Shown: positions 1-10,768, numbered from the stretch's first letter. The stretch is 64,000 nucleotides of DNA from Wohlfahrtiimonas sp. G9077 (GCF_002252155.1 NZ_NEFD01000005.1:113272-177271); one strand, 5' to 3'. The notes: a model not told the origin generated them from the sequence alone. Numbers and translations: made by a program.

Positions 1-18
1 CATTTTGGAGGTGTTGTT

Positions 19-531
19 ATGCGCAAGGATCCATTCGGACTCACAGAGTTACTCGAACCATCCATTACAGCGATGGGTTTCATTTTATGGGGCGTAGAAT
101 TTCATGCGAACTCCAAAAATGCACTATTACGCGTATATATTGACAAAGAAAATGGCGTGACTGTGGATGACTGCGCGCAAGTGAGTCATCAAATTGAAGG
201 CCTATTAGACGTGAATGACCCAATCAGCACGCCCTATACGTTAGAAGTCTCTTCCCCTGGCTTAGATCGTGCATTTTTCTCTTTAGAGCAAATGGCCGAT
301 TATTTAGGTTCAGAAGTGGAAGTGCAACTGATCAGCGTTGTGGAGAATCGTCGTCGTTTCAAAGGCATCATTGAAAGCATTGATGGCGACAACATCACCT
401 TTGCCATTCCAAAAACCACGGGTAAAAAAGGTAAAGCAAAGCGTGCAGAAAACATTGAGAGCGATACTTTGACAGTCAATTATAGCTTGCTAGACAAAGT
501 AAACCTTTCACCAACTTTTATCAAAAATTGA
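19..531 (+). CDS. rimP: Ribosome maturation factor RimP
   Basis: This 170-residue protein is the RimP family assembly factor that binds the maturing 30S subunit in the cytoplasm. The N-terminal alpha/beta domain carries the family signature YTLEVSSPGLDR at residues 73-84. The C-terminal part (about 95-165) is the SH3-like domain, with a basic linker near residues 134-142. The ATG is preceded by GGAGGT at 7-12, a strong ribosome binding site, so the start is secure. It is the first gene visible of the classic rimP-nusA-infB-rbfA-truB operon, and nusA follows after 22 bases. The operon promoter lies left of the window. Length is normal for the family. Confidence 0.96.
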   Translation: MRKDPFGLTELLEPSITAMGFILWGVEFHANSKNALLRVYIDKENGVTVDDCAQVSHQIEGLLDVNDPISTPYTLEVSSPGLDRAFFSLEQMADYLGSEVEVQLISVVENRRRFKGIIESIDGDNITFAIPKTTGKKGKAKRAENIESDTLTVNYSLLDKVNLSPTFIKN

Positions 532-553
532 TTGATTTAAAGAGAACAGAGCT

Positions 554-2044
554 ATGAATAATAAAGAAGTGATGACAGTTGCAGAAACAGTATCCAATGA
601 AAAAGGCGTTTCTCGCACAATTATTTTTGAAGCATTGGAATTGGCATTGGCAGCTGCGGCAAAGCGTTCTTACCCTGTTGAAGTAGACTTACGAATTGAA
701 ATTGACCAACGCACCGGTCATTATAAAACTTTCCGTCAATGGAAAGTGGTGCCTGATGATTTGCCAGCTGAAGAACAAATGGCAACCAAACAAATTTCAT
801 TGGCAGCGGCACAATTGGATAATCCTGATGTGCAAGTTGGGGACATCGTTGAAGAGGAAGTGGATAACATTCCATTTGCGCGCATCGGTGCTCAAACGGC
901 CAAACAGATCATTTATCAAAAAGTGCGCGAAGCAGAACGTCGCCAAATGGCTGAATTATATAGCCAAAAATTGGGTCAATTGGTGCGTGGTACCGTTAAA
1001 AAAGTTGAGCGCGGCAGTGTGTATGTTGATTTAGGTGACAACGTAGAGGCGTATTTGCCAAAAGAAAACATGATTCCACGCGAAATGCTCAAAATGGGTG
1101 ATCAAGTGCGTGCGATTTTAGAAGACATCGTACAAGATGTGCGCGGTCCACAAATCGTATTGTCTCGCACGACACCAAAATTGATCAAAGCATTGTTTGA
1201 AATTGAAGTGCCAGAAATCAGCCAAGGCAGCATTGAAATCTTAAATGCTAGCCGTGATCCTGGTAGCCGTGCGAAAATTGCGGTTAAATCTTTTGACCAA
1301 CGCATCGATCCTGTGGGTGCATGTGTTGGTATGCGCGGATCTCGTGTGCAAAACATCACTAAAGAGTTAAATGGTGAGCGTGTTGACATCATTTTATGGG
1401 ATGATAATCCCATTCAATTTGTGATCAATGCCATGAGCCCTGCGGAAGTGGTTTCCATTGTGGTGGATGAAGATCGTCACATGATGGACATCGCAGTTGA
1501 TCAAGACAAATTGTCCCAAGCAATTGGTCGCAATGGTCAAAACGTGCGTTTAGCATCTGAATTAACGGGCTGGGAACTGAATGTGATGAGCGCCGAAGAA
1601 GCAGAAAATAAACAGCAAAAAGAGACTTCACGCATCAGTCAATTGTTTGTAGATGAGCTTGAAGTGGATGAAGAAGTGGCAGAAATCTTGGTTCGTGAAG
1701 GTTTCTCGTCCTTAGAAGAAGTGGCGTATGTGCCAATTGCAGAAATGCTTGAAATTGAAGAGTTTGACGAAGAGATCGTTGAAGCCCTTCGTGAAGCTGC
1801 GAAAAATGCATTGGAATCTTACGCATCGTTGAAAAAAGAGTTAGGCGATAAAGCACCAAGTGCTGATTTGATTCAATTGTTGGAAGGTGATCATATTCTC
1901 GCCTATAAACTTGCTAAGAAAGGTGTCAGCACACCTGATGATCTAGCAGAATTGGCTTCAGATGAGTTGGCAGAAATGGCAGCGATTGATGAAGAAACTG
2001 CCAGTCAATATATCATGACAGCAAGACAGAGTTGGTTTGTATAG
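554..2044 (+). CDS. nusA: Transcription termination/antitermination factor NusA
   Basis: NusA binds RNA polymerase and controls pausing, termination and rRNA antitermination. At 496 residues it matches the full-length enterobacterial form. Visible domains are the polymerase-binding N-terminal domain (about 1-130), an S1 domain (about 140-205), KH1 (about 230-295, with [11 protein letters not shown] and [12 protein letters not shown]), KH2 (about 300-350, with [13 protein letters not shown]), and two acidic repeats typical of gammaproteobacteria (about 365-420 and 440-496). The acidic repeats bind the alpha-subunit C-terminal domain and lambda N in E. coli. It sits between rimP and infB; infB starts 10 bases after its stop. 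It would act on the rRNA leader at the right end of this window. Confidence 0.97.
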   Translation: MNNKEVMTVAETVSNEKGVSRTIIFEALELALAAAAKRSYPVEVDLRIEIDQRTGHYKTFRQWKVVPDDLPAEEQMATKQISLAAAQLDNPDVQVGDIVEEEVDNIPFARIGAQTAKQIIYQKVREAERRQMAELYSQKLGQLVRGTVKKVERGSVYVDLGDNVEAYLPKENMIPREMLKMGDQVRAILEDIVQDVRGPQIVLSRTTPKLIKALFEIEVPEISQGSIEILNASRDPGSRAKIAVKSFDQRIDPVGACVGMRGSRVQNITKELNGERVDIILWDDNPIQFVINAMSPAEVVSIVVDEDRHMMDIAVDQDKLSQAIGRNGQNVRLASELTGWELNVMSAEEAENKQQKETSRISQLFVDELEVDEEVAEILVREGFSSLEEVAYVPIAEMLEIEEFDEEIVEALREAAKNALESYASLKKELGDKAPSADLIQLLEGDHILAYKLAKKGVSTPDDLAELASDELAEMAAIDEETASQYIMTARQSWFV

Positions 2045-2054
2045 GGAGTGACAT

Positions 2055-4748
2055 ATGACAGAAAAAACAGAAGAAAAAGCACCAAGCAAAATCACATTGA
2101 AACGCAAAACTCATACTGAATTGAAAGTTGCCAGTGCGCCCGGTCAAGCGCGCACGGTGGCCGTTGAAGTTCGTAAGAAAAGAACGTATGTAAAACGTGA
2201 TGCAGCAGCAACTGTGGACTCAGAAGTTGAGAACACTAATGTTGAAACGATCGCAGAGCAAGAAAAACCTGAGGTGCAAGCACCAAAAGTTGCTCAAAAA
2301 GAGACACCAGTAACATCAGCGGCACCAGCCGCTGTTGCTCCATCTGCTGAACAAGTGGCCAAAGCGGCTGCAAAAGCAGAAGATGAAGCAAAACAACAAG
2401 AGCGTTTACGTATTGCAAAGGAACGTGCAGAAGCCGAAGAGCGTGCAGCTAAAGAAGCGGTTGAACGTCGTAAACAGCAAGAAGAACGTAAGCAAAACGA
2501 AGAAATTCAGAAAATTGCGGATGCAGCTCGTATGGCAAGTGAAAGTACAGTTTCTAAGGTACAAATTAGTTTTAACAATACCGATAAAACTGAAGATAAA
2601 AGTAAAAAGAAAGCATCAAATGCGCCGAAAGGACAAGGTCAACATCGACCAAAATCTGATGCCCGTTCACACAAAAGAGATGACAAGAAAGTCTCTAATG
2701 TTGTGGTAGAGAAAAAAGCGAAACCTGCTGCACCAACAAGTGCAGCCGCGCCTACAGCTGATGCTGTGGCCGATCGCGCAAAAGAAGCTGCGAAAGTGCA
2801 TCGTAAGAGCCCTCGCGACTTAGATGATTTGCGTGAAGATGGCAAAAAAGCCTCAGGCAAGCGTGGTAAAGAGAAAGGTCGCACACATTTTGATTATGAT
2901 GATGAAGATGGTGGTAATCGTCGTGGCGGTGGTAAAAAACGCAAAATGGCACAACCCACCAAGCATGGCTTTACGAAGCCTGTGGCCCCTCAGAAGGCTG
3001 AGGTTGTGTTAGGCGAAACCATCACTGTGGCTGATTTGGCACACAAAATGGCGGTGAAAGCTGCTGAAGTGATCAAAACCTTAATGAAAATGGGTTCAAT
3101 GGTCACCATCAACCAAGTGTTAGACCAAGAAACTGCTGCGATTGTGGTGGAAGAAATGGGTCACTCTTACAAGCTTGTGAGTGAAAACGTGCTTGAAGAA
3201 GAGTTGATGCAAGGCTTTAATGAAAGTGATTTAGTGCCTGTTACGCGTCCTCCTGTGGTCACCATCATGGGGCACGTGGATCATGGTAAAACATCATTGC
3301 TTGACTACTTGCGTAAAGCACACGTTGTGAAAGGCGAAGCCGGTGGGATCACTCAGCACATTGGTGCGTATCATGTGACCACACCAAAAGGCGTCATTAC
3401 TTTCTTAGATACACCAGGACACAGTGCGTTTACCGCAATGCGTGCCCGCGGTGCGAAAGTGACAGACATCGTTGTGCTTGTTGTGGCTTCTGATGATGGC
3501 GTAATGCCTCAAACCATCGAAGCAATCCAACATGCCCGCGCTGCGAATGTACCCATCATTGTGGCAGTGACAAAAATTGATAAGCCAACGGCGGATCGTG
3601 ATCGCATTTTGTCTGAGCTCTCTCAACAAGGCATCATCTCTGAAGATTGGGGCGGTGAGAACTTATTTGCCTTTGTGTCTTCGAAATCCGGTGAAGGCAT
3701 TGATCATTTGTTAGATCAAATCTTAGTGCAAGCTGAAATTTTAGAATTGACTGCTGTGGCAGAAGGTCCTGCACGTGGTGCAGTGGTTGAATCACGTTTA
3801 GATCGTGGTCGCGGTACCGTTGCAACAGTATTGGTTCAATCGGGTCTATTGAAAAAAGGCGACATCGTTTTAGCGGGCTTAGAGTACGGTAAAGTGCGTG
3901 CCTTGATCAATGAGAAAGGTCAGCAAGTGCCAGAAGCAGGTCCATCCATTCCTGTGGAAATCCTAGGTTTATCTGGGGTGCCAAATGCAGGTGATGAAGT
4001 GACTGTGGTGGCTGATGAGCGTAAAGCACGTGAAATTGCATTGTTCCGTCAAGGTAAATTCCGTGAAGTGAAATTGGCAAGACAACAAAAATCTAAATTA
4101 GAGAACTTGTTTGCCAACATCAGCGAAGGCGCAATGAATGTTGTGAACGTTGTGTTAAAAGCAGACGTACAAGGCTCTGTTGAAGCATTGATCAACGCAT
4201 TAGAAGAGTTATCCACAGATGAAGTGTCTGTAAAAGTTGTGTCCAGTGGCGTAGGCGGTATCAACGAATCTGATGCACACTTAGCGGTGGCATCTGATGC
4301 GATTGTGATCGGCTTTAACGTCCGTGCGGATAACTCAGCGAAGAAAATCATCGAAGATGAAGGCTTAGCACTTCATTACTACAGCATCATTTATGATGTG
4401 ATCGATGAGATCAAAACTGCCTTGATTGGTAAGTTAGCGCCTGAATTCAAAGAGAGCATCATCGGTATTGCCGAAGTGCGTGATGTGTTCAGATCACCGA
4501 AAATTGGTGCGATTGCAGGCTGTATGGTGACAGAAGGCTTGATCAAACGTAACAACCCAATTCGTGTATTGCGTGATAACATTGTGATCTATGAAGGTGC
4601 GTTAGAATCTCTCCGTCGCTTTAAAGACGATGTGAGCGAAGTGCGCATGGGCATGGAATGTGGTATTGGCGTTAAGAACTACAATGATGTTAAAGTGGGC
4701 GATCAGATCGAAGTTTATGAGCGCGTTCAAGTGGAGCGTACTCTCTAA
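2055..4748 (+). CDS. infB: Translation initiation factor IF-2
   Basis: IF-2 is the GTPase that brings fMet-tRNA to the 30S subunit and promotes subunit joining. The 897-residue protein has an N-terminal IF2-associated segment, then a long Ala/Glu/Lys-rich, probably helical and highly charged linker (about 80-300). An IF2_N domain follows at about 315-370, then the G domain. G1 is GHVDHGKT (406-413), G3 is DTPGHSAF, and G5 is around SSKSGEG. The G4 motif reads TKID (Thr506) where the usual form is NKID. Domains II-IV follow with normal length, and the C-terminal fMet-tRNA-binding domain is intact. It starts 10 bases after nusA with GGGAG just upstream, and rbfA follows after 15 bases. Confidence 0.97.
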   Translation: MTEKTEEKAPSKITLKRKTHTELKVASAPGQARTVAVEVRKKRTYVKRDAAATVDSEVENTNVETIAEQEKPEVQAPKVAQKETPVTSAAPAAVAPSAEQVAKAAAKAEDEAKQQERLRIAKERAEAEERAAKEAVERRKQQEERKQNEEIQKIADAARMASESTVSKVQISFNNTDKTEDKSKKKASNAPKGQGQHRPKSDARSHKRDDKKVSNVVVEKKAKPAAPTSAAAPTADAVADRAKEAAKVHRKSPRDLDDLREDGKKASGKRGKEKGRTHFDYDDEDGGNRRGGGKKRKMAQPTKHGFTKPVAPQKAEVVLGETITVADLAHKMAVKAAEVIKTLMKMGSMVTINQVLDQETAAIVVEEMGHSYKLVSENVLEEELMQGFNESDLVPVTRPPVVTIMGHVDHGKTSLLDYLRKAHVVKGEAGGITQHIGAYHVTTPKGVITFLDTPGHSAFTAMRARGAKVTDIVVLVVASDDGVMPQTIEAIQHARAANVPIIVAVTKIDKPTADRDRILSELSQQGIISEDWGGENLFAFVSSKSGEGIDHLLDQILVQAEILELTAVAEGPARGAVVESRLDRGRGTVATVLVQSGLLKKGDIVLAGLEYGKVRALINEKGQQVPEAGPSIPVEILGLSGVPNAGDEVTVVADERKAREIALFRQGKFREVKLARQQKSKLENLFANISEGAMNVVNVVLKADVQGSVEALINALEELSTDEVSVKVVSSGVGGINESDAHLAVASDAIVIGFNVRADNSAKKIIEDEGLALHYYSIIYDVIDEIKTALIGKLAPEFKESIIGIAEVRDVFRSPKIGAIAGCMVTEGLIKRNNPIRVLRDNIVIYEGALESLRRFKDDVSEVRMGMECGIGVKNYNDVKVGDQIEVYERVQVERTL

Positions 4749-4763
4749 TTAGGAGGGAGAAAC

Positions 4764-5141
4764 ATGGCGAATATCTCAAGAACTCGTCGCATTGATGAGC
4801 AGCTAAAGCAAGAACTCTCTTTGTTGATTCGTAAAGAGATTGGTGATTCACGTGTCATGATGATCTCCATCACTTTAGTGAAAGTGGTGAGAGATCTCTC
4901 TCAAGCTAAAGTTTTGGTGACCTATTTAGGACCAACAGAAGAGCGCGCTGAAATGGTTGCGCTCCTCAATGAATATGCCTCGCTTTTCCAAAGAATGCTG
5001 GGCAAGGTCTTAAAATTGCGTAAGATCCCAAAATTTGAATTTGTATACGATGAACAGCTAGAGAAGGGCAATGAGTTATCAGCCTTGATCACAGAAGCTG
5101 TTCAAGAAGATGAAGCACGACACAAAGATCACGATGAGTAA
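4764..5141 (+). CDS. rbfA: 30S ribosome-binding factor RbfA
   Basis: RbfA is a single KH-type domain protein that binds the 5' helix region of pre-16S rRNA during 30S maturation and cold adaptation. The 125 residues begin with the family-typical basic N-terminus (SRTRRIDEQLKQELSLLI) and contain the conserved RKIPKFEFVYDE segment near residues 93-104. AGGAGGGAG lies just before the ATG. The stop overlaps the chosen truB start by 8 bases, which implies translational coupling within the rimP-nusA-infB-rbfA-truB operon. The C-terminus is short and acidic. Length is usual for the family. Confidence 0.95.
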   Translation: MANISRTRRIDEQLKQELSLLIRKEIGDSRVMMISITLVKVVRDLSQAKVLVTYLGPTEERAEMVALLNEYASLFQRMLGKVLKLRKIPKFEFVYDEQLEKGNELSALITEAVQEDEARHKDHDE

Positions 5142-6048
5142 AACAGCTAAAATCAAGCGCCGTCCATTGGATGGCGTTTTACTTTTAGATAAGCCAAAAG
5201 GCATATCAAGTAATAACATTCTGCAGAAGGTCAAATATTTATATCGCGCTGTGAAAGCCGGGCATGCGGGCACTTTAGATCCGATGGCCACAGGTTTATT
5301 GCCCATTTGTTTTGGGGAAGCGAGTAAATTTAACCATCAGCTTTTAAATAATCGCAAAACGTATCGTTTTACGTGTCGTTTAGGTGAGGCCACAAATACA
5401 GGCGATGCTGAAGGGGAAGTGATTGCCACTGCGGCCATTCCTGAGTTATCCACAGCCTTATTAGAAACGGCAATGGTGAACTTTACGGGTGACATTCAGC
5501 AAATTCCACCGATGGTTTCAGCATTGCATCATGAAGGTAAACGCCTGTATGAGCTTGCGCGTGAAGGCATTGAGGTGGCGCGCCCTGCTCGCGACATCAC
5601 CATTGATGCATTGACGCTGATTGAGTTTGATGATCACAGCTTTACGGCTGAAGTGACCTGCTCAAAAGGGACATATGTGCGTGTGTTAGCCGAAGACATT
5701 GCCAAATCCATCGGTACGCTTGGACATTTAACGATGCTGCGCCGAACGGAAGTTGCGCCTTATTTTGCACCAACGTTGATTACGATGGAAGATTTAGAGG
5801 CTGCGCTTTTAGAGAATCGTGCAGATGAACTGTTATTGCCTGTTGATAGCGCGATTGCGGATTTTCCCATTTTGATTTTCAACGAGGAAGAGACGGCGCG
5901 CTTGAAAAATGGGCAAAAGATTGCGTTTCCCCATACGTTAGATGAGCAATTTTATCGTTTATATGCGTATGATCAGACCTTTTTAGGTTTAGGAGAACGT
6001 CATTTGCCCCATGTGATTAAGCCCTCACGCTTGATTCAAATACAATGA
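5134..6048 (+). CDS. truB: tRNA pseudouridine(55) synthase TruB
   Basis: TruB makes pseudouridine 55 in the T-loop of elongator tRNAs. The catalytic motif HAGTLDPMATGLLP contains the nucleophilic Asp. The N-terminal GVLLLDKPKGISSN, the middle RLYELAREGIEVARPAR and CSKGTYVRVLAEDI are all TruB-type, followed by a C-terminal PUA-like domain. I place the start at ATG 5134 (304 residues), because MSKTAKIKRRPLDG aligns with the usual short basic leader. An in-frame ATG at 5110 would add 8 residues. The start overlaps the rbfA stop, so translation is probably coupled. The usual downstream partners rpsO and pnp are not here; the operon instead ends beside a small exported protein gene. Confidence 0.94.
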   Translation: MSKTAKIKRRPLDGVLLLDKPKGISSNNILQKVKYLYRAVKAGHAGTLDPMATGLLPICFGEASKFNHQLLNNRKTYRFTCRLGEATNTGDAEGEVIATAAIPELSTALLETAMVNFTGDIQQIPPMVSALHHEGKRLYELAREGIEVARPARDITIDALTLIEFDDHSFTAEVTCSKGTYVRVLAEDIAKSIGTLGHLTMLRRTEVAPYFAPTLITMEDLEAALLENRADELLLPVDSAIADFPILIFNEEETARLKNGQKIAFPHTLDEQFYRLYAYDQTFLGLGERHLPHVIKPSRLIQIQ

Positions 6049-6072
6049 CGGGACAGAATAATTTGTTATAAT
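6045..6072 (+). promoter_or_regulatory. Candidate sigma-70 promoter for the small exported protein
   Basis: A perfect -10 TATAAT (6067-6072) is preceded 16 bases upstream by ATGACG (6045-6050), which keeps the TGAC core of a -35. It overlaps the truB stop codon and gives a leader of about 50 bases before the ATG at 6130. This would let the small gene be expressed apart from the truB operon. Prediction from sequence only. Confidence 0.5.
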
Positions 6073-6129
6073 CGACGCCTATTGATTAATAATAACCGTT
6101 GCACGAGCGATGGAAACGAAGGAATAGAT

Positions 6130-6426
6130 ATGTATAAAAAATTATTCACCGTCGGCGCATTTTGTTTAGGTTTGACGACACTGGCATCAGCAGAAGATGC
6201 TGTGATTAATAAATGTGTGGCGAAAGATCACAAAACCATCGTATATACAGAGTTTGATTGCCCAGATCAGTATGAGAGTGCAACGGAGGGTTGGCTCAGT
6301 GAAACAAATGTCACAGATGCCAATCGCTTTGGGGATGAATCCCTCCTAGATTATGATTCAACAGGGACTGCCGCTCAGCGTTTAGAACAAGAGCCTGAGC
6401 CACCTCAATTACCGAAACCACAATAG
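6130..6426 (+). CDS. Small exported protein of unknown function, DUF4124-like
   Basis: I do not recognise a specific family. The 98-residue product starts with a clear Sec signal peptide (MYKKLFTVGAFCLGLTTLASA, cleaved before Glu-Asp), so it should be periplasmic. The mature part has two cysteines 13 residues apart (KCVAKDHK... FDCPDQ), probably a disulfide. The arrangement of a short strand, charged turn and a pair of cysteines resembles small DUF4124-type periplasmic proteins. It ends in a Pro/Glu-rich tail. The start at 6130 is set by AAGGA eight bases upstream and by the signal peptide; a longer frame from 6082 would bury it. It has its own candidate promoter and a shared terminator at 6497-6524. 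Confidence 0.72.
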   Translation: MYKKLFTVGAFCLGLTTLASAEDAVINKCVAKDHKTIVYTEFDCPDQYESATEGWLSETNVTDANRFGDESLLDYDSTGTAAQRLEQEPEPPQLPKPQ

Positions 6427-6496
6427 GTAGTGTATGGGTCGCATTTTATGGGCGACTCAGCGCGAGCGTTTACTGGACATTTAAAGCCAATAAAAA

Positions 6497-6524
6497 AAAC
6501 CTCTGAATTTTCAGAGGTTTTTTG
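6497..6524. terminator. Bidirectional intrinsic terminator between small exported gene and eno
   Basis: Stem CCTCTGA (6500-6506) pairs with TCAGAGG (6511-6517) around a 4-base loop. It is flanked by a run of A on the left and T on the right, so it can end transcription from both convergent genes. Confidence 0.88.
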
Positions 6525-6537
6525 TTTTTAAGTGAAA

Positions 6538-7845
<1,308 letters not shown>

Positions 7846-7874
7846 TCACTGATGAACGAATGCATTCGCGGCTA

Positions 7875-7903
7875 ATTATAACCGATTCGACCATAAAACG
7901 TTA
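7875..7903 (-). promoter_or_regulatory. Candidate eno promoter
   Basis: On the minus strand a perfect TATAAT lies at 7880-7875. The -35 region at the right spacing (TAACGT) is poor. The predicted start site (about 7868) coincides with a perfect 12-base palindrome, CGAATGCATTCG, at 7857-7868. Confidence 0.45.
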
Positions 7904-8923
7904 TTAATGTAACGAATCGGCCGTGAACCAAGCTGTGGGCGTGATGGTTTTTTCAATCCCTTGATCCACCCCAAGCACCATGGCAAACAGTGCCATGCGC
8001 GCAGGCACGCCAGCATCCGATTGGCGGAAGATGGCCAAACGTGGATCACCATCTAAATCATTGCTCAGATCATTGGCATTTTCGCGGCTATCGCGGGGCA
8101 GTGGATGCATGATGATGGCATCTTTTAGGGCATATTCATCGATCAATGCTTGATTGATGCGAAAGCTCAACTCAGGTTGGCGCGTCTCTTCACCTTGGGT
8201 AAAACGCTCTTTTTGAATGCGTGTGGCATAAATCACATCATTGTTGTGGATACCATCTTTCAGTTGATCCGTCTCAATGACAGTGTGACCGCGTTCACGG
8301 GCAAATTCCACAATGTATTTTGGCATGCTTAAGAAATCAGGCGATGCAAAGGTAAACGTGATGTTTTGATAAAGGGACATGAGTTTAACCAATGAATGCA
8401 CAGTGCGGCCATAACGTAAATCACCAATCATGGCAATGCGGCAATTGTCCATCGTTTTGCCATTGTGCTTGAACTCATTGTGAATGGTATAAGCATCTAA
8501 CAGTGCTTGAGTAGGATGTTCACCTGCGCCATTGCCCGCATTGATGATGGGCGTATTGGTGGCACCTGCCATTTTATGAATGGCTTCTTCTTCAGGATGA
8601 CGCACCACCACCACATCAAAGTAACCGGAGATGACACGCGCGGTATCCTCAATGGATTCACCTTTGACAATGGAGGAGAAGGAAACCCCAGTTGTGTTAG
8701 AAACTTTACCACCAAGGCGCATAAATGCTGCATCAAAGCTCAAACGCGTGCGCGTGCTGGCTTCAAAAAATAGACTGCCCATAATGGCGCCTTCTAAAAC
8801 ATTTGTGCGTGCTTTGCCTTGTGCCACAGGTTGTAAAATATCCGCAAGTTCAAACAAACGATTCAACGTTTGAAGATCAAATTGTTCGCAAGATAATACA
8901 GCCTGCCCGTATAGTGTGTTCAT
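7904..8923 (-). CDS. pyrB: Aspartate carbamoyltransferase catalytic subunit
   Basis: PyrB condenses carbamoyl phosphate with aspartate in the first committed step of pyrimidine synthesis. The carbamoyl-phosphate motif STRTR is at residues 56-60 (FFEASTRTRLSFD). HPTQALLDAYTI and the HPLPR loop are present, and the aspartate-domain features exclude ornithine transcarbamylase. I set the start at 8923 (339 residues) because AAGGA lies 6 bases upstream; a longer frame would run back into gltA. It is about 28 residues longer than the E. coli catalytic chain. No pyrI (regulatory chain) or pyrC is adjacent. An intrinsic terminator for gltA lies just upstream, leaving little room for a pyrB promoter. 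Confidence 0.94.
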   Translation of the reverse strand: MNTLYGQAVLSCEQFDLQTLNRLFELADILQPVAQGKARTNVLEGAIMGSLFFEASTRTRLSFDAAFMRLGGKVSNTTGVSFSSIVKGESIEDTARVISGYFDVVVVRHPEEEAIHKMAGATNTPIINAGNGAGEHPTQALLDAYTIHNEFKHNGKTMDNCRIAMIGDLRYGRTVHSLVKLMSLYQNITFTFASPDFLSMPKYIVEFARERGHTVIETDQLKDGIHNNDVIYATRIQKERFTQGEETRQPELSFRINQALIDEYALKDAIIMHPLPRDSRENANDLSNDLDGDPRLAIFRQSDAGVPARMALFAMVLGVDQGIEKTITPTAWFTADSLH

Positions 8924-8951
8924 AGTTGTCCTTCTAAATATCACGTTTTCC

Positions 8952-8976
8952 AAAAAAAACCGCCATATCTGGCGGT
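8952..8976 (-). terminator. Intrinsic terminator between gltA and pyrB
   Basis: On the minus strand ACCGCCA (8976-8970) pairs with TGGCGGT (8965-8959) around a 4-base loop and is followed by eight T. It ends gltA transcription 12 bases after its stop and lies only about 30 bases before the pyrB start. Confidence 0.88.
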
Positions 8977-8988
8977 TATTAAAATCAA

Positions 8989-10266
8989 TTAAATGTGTCG
9001 GAGTGTGTGTCCGATGTAGCGTTGTCTTGGACGAGAGATTTTCATCTTCGGATCGGAGATCATTTCGTTCCAATGGGTGATCCAACCAACAGTACGCGCC
9101 AATGCAAAGAGCGGTGTGAACATGTGTGTTGGGAAACCTAACGCTTTGTAGATGATGCCTGAGTAGAAGTCGACGTTTGGATATAAGCGGCGTTCGATGA
9201 AGTATTCATCTTTCAATGCCATCTCTTCTAAACGTTTGGCCACTTCCATCAATGGATCATTACCATATTTTGCGAGCACTTCATCAGCAATGCCTTTGAT
9301 TAAGCGTGCACGTGGGTCAAAGTTTTTATAAACGCGGTGACCAAAGCCCATCAAACGGAATGGATCTTCTTTATCTTTTGCTTTTGCCACGTATTTATTA
9401 ACATTTTCAACCGTGCCAATTTCATTGAGCATGGTTAATACTGCTTCATTAGCACCACCGTGAGATGCACCCCATAAGCAAGAAATACCAGCAGAAATCG
9501 CGGCATATGGGTTCGCGCCAGAAGAGCCTGCCATACGTACGGTGGATGTTGATGCATTTTGTTCATGATCCGCATGTAAAATGAACAATACGTCCATTGC
9601 TTTTTCAGCAATTGGATCGATTTCATAAGGCGCACATGGGGAGCTGAACATCATGTTCAAGAAGTTACCGGCATATGACAATGAATTCGTTGGGTAAACA
9701 AGCGGCATACCGATTGAATGTTTGTATGCAGCCGCCACAATCGTTGGCATTTTTGAGATCAAGCGGTGCGCTGTGATCATGCGGTGCTCAGGATTGTGGA
9801 TGTCTAATTTATCATGATAAAAGCCAGCCATTGATGCCACAGTACCGGCTAAAATTGCCATGGGATGTGAGTCATAACGGAAGCCTTGCAGGAAGACTTT
9901 TAAGTTTTCATGCATCATGCTGTGTGTCATGATGATGTTATGGAAGTCATTCGATTCTTTTGCATCTGGCAATTCGCCATTGAAGATCAAATAGCAAACG
10001 TCTAAGAAGTTTGATTTCTCAGCCAACTCTTCGATGGGGTAACCACGATAGAGTAATTCGCCTTTGTCACCATCTAAGTATGTGATGGCGCTTTCACAGC
10101 TTGCTGTCGATACAAAACCAGGATCGTAGCTGAATAAATTCAAGGTGCGATTCATAGCTGCAATATCAACAACATCATCACCATATACTGACTCGAGGAT
10201 TGGAAATTCCCCTTGTTGTTGTGTACGGTTGTCAATATAGGTAACGCTATTTCTATTAGTTGTCAT
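8989..10266 (-). CDS. gltA: Citrate synthase (type II)
   Basis: Citrate synthase condenses oxaloacetate and acetyl-CoA to start the TCA cycle. The 425-residue protein shows the catalytic His in [12 protein letters not shown], the second His in [15 protein letters not shown], and the catalytic Asp in [14 protein letters not shown]. The N-terminal extension (about 1-60) is typical of the hexameric, NADH-sensitive type II enzymes of gammaproteobacteria. AAGGAGG lies 6 bases before the ATG. A good promoter is seen at 10343-10371. An 8-base inverted repeat sits in the leader just before the ribosome binding site (10281-10301). It is monocistronic by its terminator at 8952-8976. Confidence 0.97.
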   Translation of the reverse strand: MTTNRNSVTYIDNRTQQQGEFPILESVYGDDVVDIAAMNRTLNLFSYDPGFVSTASCESAITYLDGDKGELLYRGYPIEELAEKSNFLDVCYLIFNGELPDAKESNDFHNIIMTHSMMHENLKVFLQGFRYDSHPMAILAGTVASMAGFYHDKLDIHNPEHRMITAHRLISKMPTIVAAAYKHSIGMPLVYPTNSLSYAGNFLNMMFSSPCAPYEIDPIAEKAMDVLFILHADHEQNASTSTVRMAGSSGANPYAAISAGISCLWGASHGGANEAVLTMLNEIGTVENVNKYVAKAKDKEDPFRLMGFGHRVYKNFDPRARLIKGIADEVLAKYGNDPLMEVAKRLEEMALKDEYFIERRLYPNVDFYSGIIYKALGFPTHMFTPLFALARTVGWITHWNEMISDPKMKISRPRQRYIGHTLRHI

Positions 10267-10280
10267 TTTTTCCTCCTTGT

Positions 10281-10301
10281 GATCTTAATTTTTTTAAGAT
10301 C
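10281..10301 (-). repeat. Inverted repeat in the gltA leader
   Basis: GATCTTAA (10281-10288) and TTAAGATC (10294-10301) form a perfect 8-base inverted repeat around five T, ending a few bases upstream of the gltA Shine-Dalgarno sequence. It could be a weak mRNA hairpin or a protein site. Function is not known. Confidence 0.4.
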
Positions 10302-10342
10302 TAATCTATTTTAAACGTGTACTTGTGGTAACACATCCGACT

Positions 10343-10371
10343 AATATAAACGAGCTTGATCAACTTAGCAA
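10343..10371 (-). promoter_or_regulatory. gltA promoter
   Basis: On the minus strand TTGCTA (10371-10366) and TATATT (10348-10343) are separated by 17 bases. The leader would be about 70 bases and includes the inverted repeat before the ribosome binding site. Confidence 0.6.
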
Positions 10372-10384
10372 AATTCTGATGCGC

Positions 10385-10415
10385 AAAAAAAAAGCATCGA
10401 CTCGATGCTTTTCTT
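10385..10415 (-). terminator. Intrinsic terminator after rpmE2
   Basis: A near-perfect hairpin with arms AAAGCATCG and CGATGCTTT (10391-10411) is followed on the minus strand by a run of nine T. It lies directly after the rpmE2 stop codon. Confidence 0.88.
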
Positions 10416-10425
10416 TTTGAACTGA

Positions 10426-10668
10426 TTAACGACCGTATTTTTTACGGAAGCGATCAACACGACCTTCTGTATCCACGATGTTTTGTTTACCAGTGAAGAA
10501 AGGGTGTGATTGAGAAGAAACTTCAATTTTGTAAAGAGGGTATTCGTTACCATCTGTCCAAGTGATTGTTTCTTTAGTCGCGATTGTAGAACGCGTTAAA
10601 ACTGCAAAGTCGCTAGAGCTGTCTTGGAAAACAACTGGGCGATAATTTGGATGACCTTCTGCTTTCAT
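10426..10668 (-). CDS. rpmE2: Type B 50S ribosomal protein L31
   Basis: The 80-residue product is L31 of the type B (YkgM-like) class. The N-terminus [16 protein letters not shown], the FTRST-like middle and the C-terminal [20 protein letters not shown] are characteristic. It has no cysteine, so it lacks the CxxC zinc ligands of type A L31. In E. coli this paralogue is made under zinc starvation; here it may be the main L31, but the rest of the genome is not visible. It lies downstream of rho with no terminator between. Two sigma-70-like promoters are visible upstream. The Shine-Dalgarno is weak. Confidence 0.95.
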   Translation of the reverse strand: MKAEGHPNYRPVVFQDSSSDFAVLTRSTIATKETITWTDGNEYPLYKIEVSSQSHPFFTGKQNIVDTEGRVDRFRKKYGR

Positions 10669-10679
10669 AATAAAAATCC

Positions 10680-10708
10680 AGTATAAGTAAAATAAAACGG
10701 CTGATCAA
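10680..10708 (-). promoter_or_regulatory. Candidate rpmE2 promoter
   Basis: On the minus strand TTGATC (10708-10703) and TATACT (10685-10680) are 17 bases apart, but this would give a leader of only about 5-8 bases. A second candidate upstream is TTGCGC (10765-10760) and TAGAAT (10742-10737), also 17 bases apart, which would give a leader of about 65 bases. Which one is used cannot be told from sequence. Confidence 0.45.
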
Positions 10709-10768
10709 AAGCCTACTTAGTTTAAAATAGCACAATATTCTAACAAAAAGATATTTTTTGCGCAATAC

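Noticed and set aside
8924..9085. N-terminal extension of pyrB
   Set aside because: It overlaps the end of gltA and passes through a terminator; AAGGA before 8923 marks the real start.
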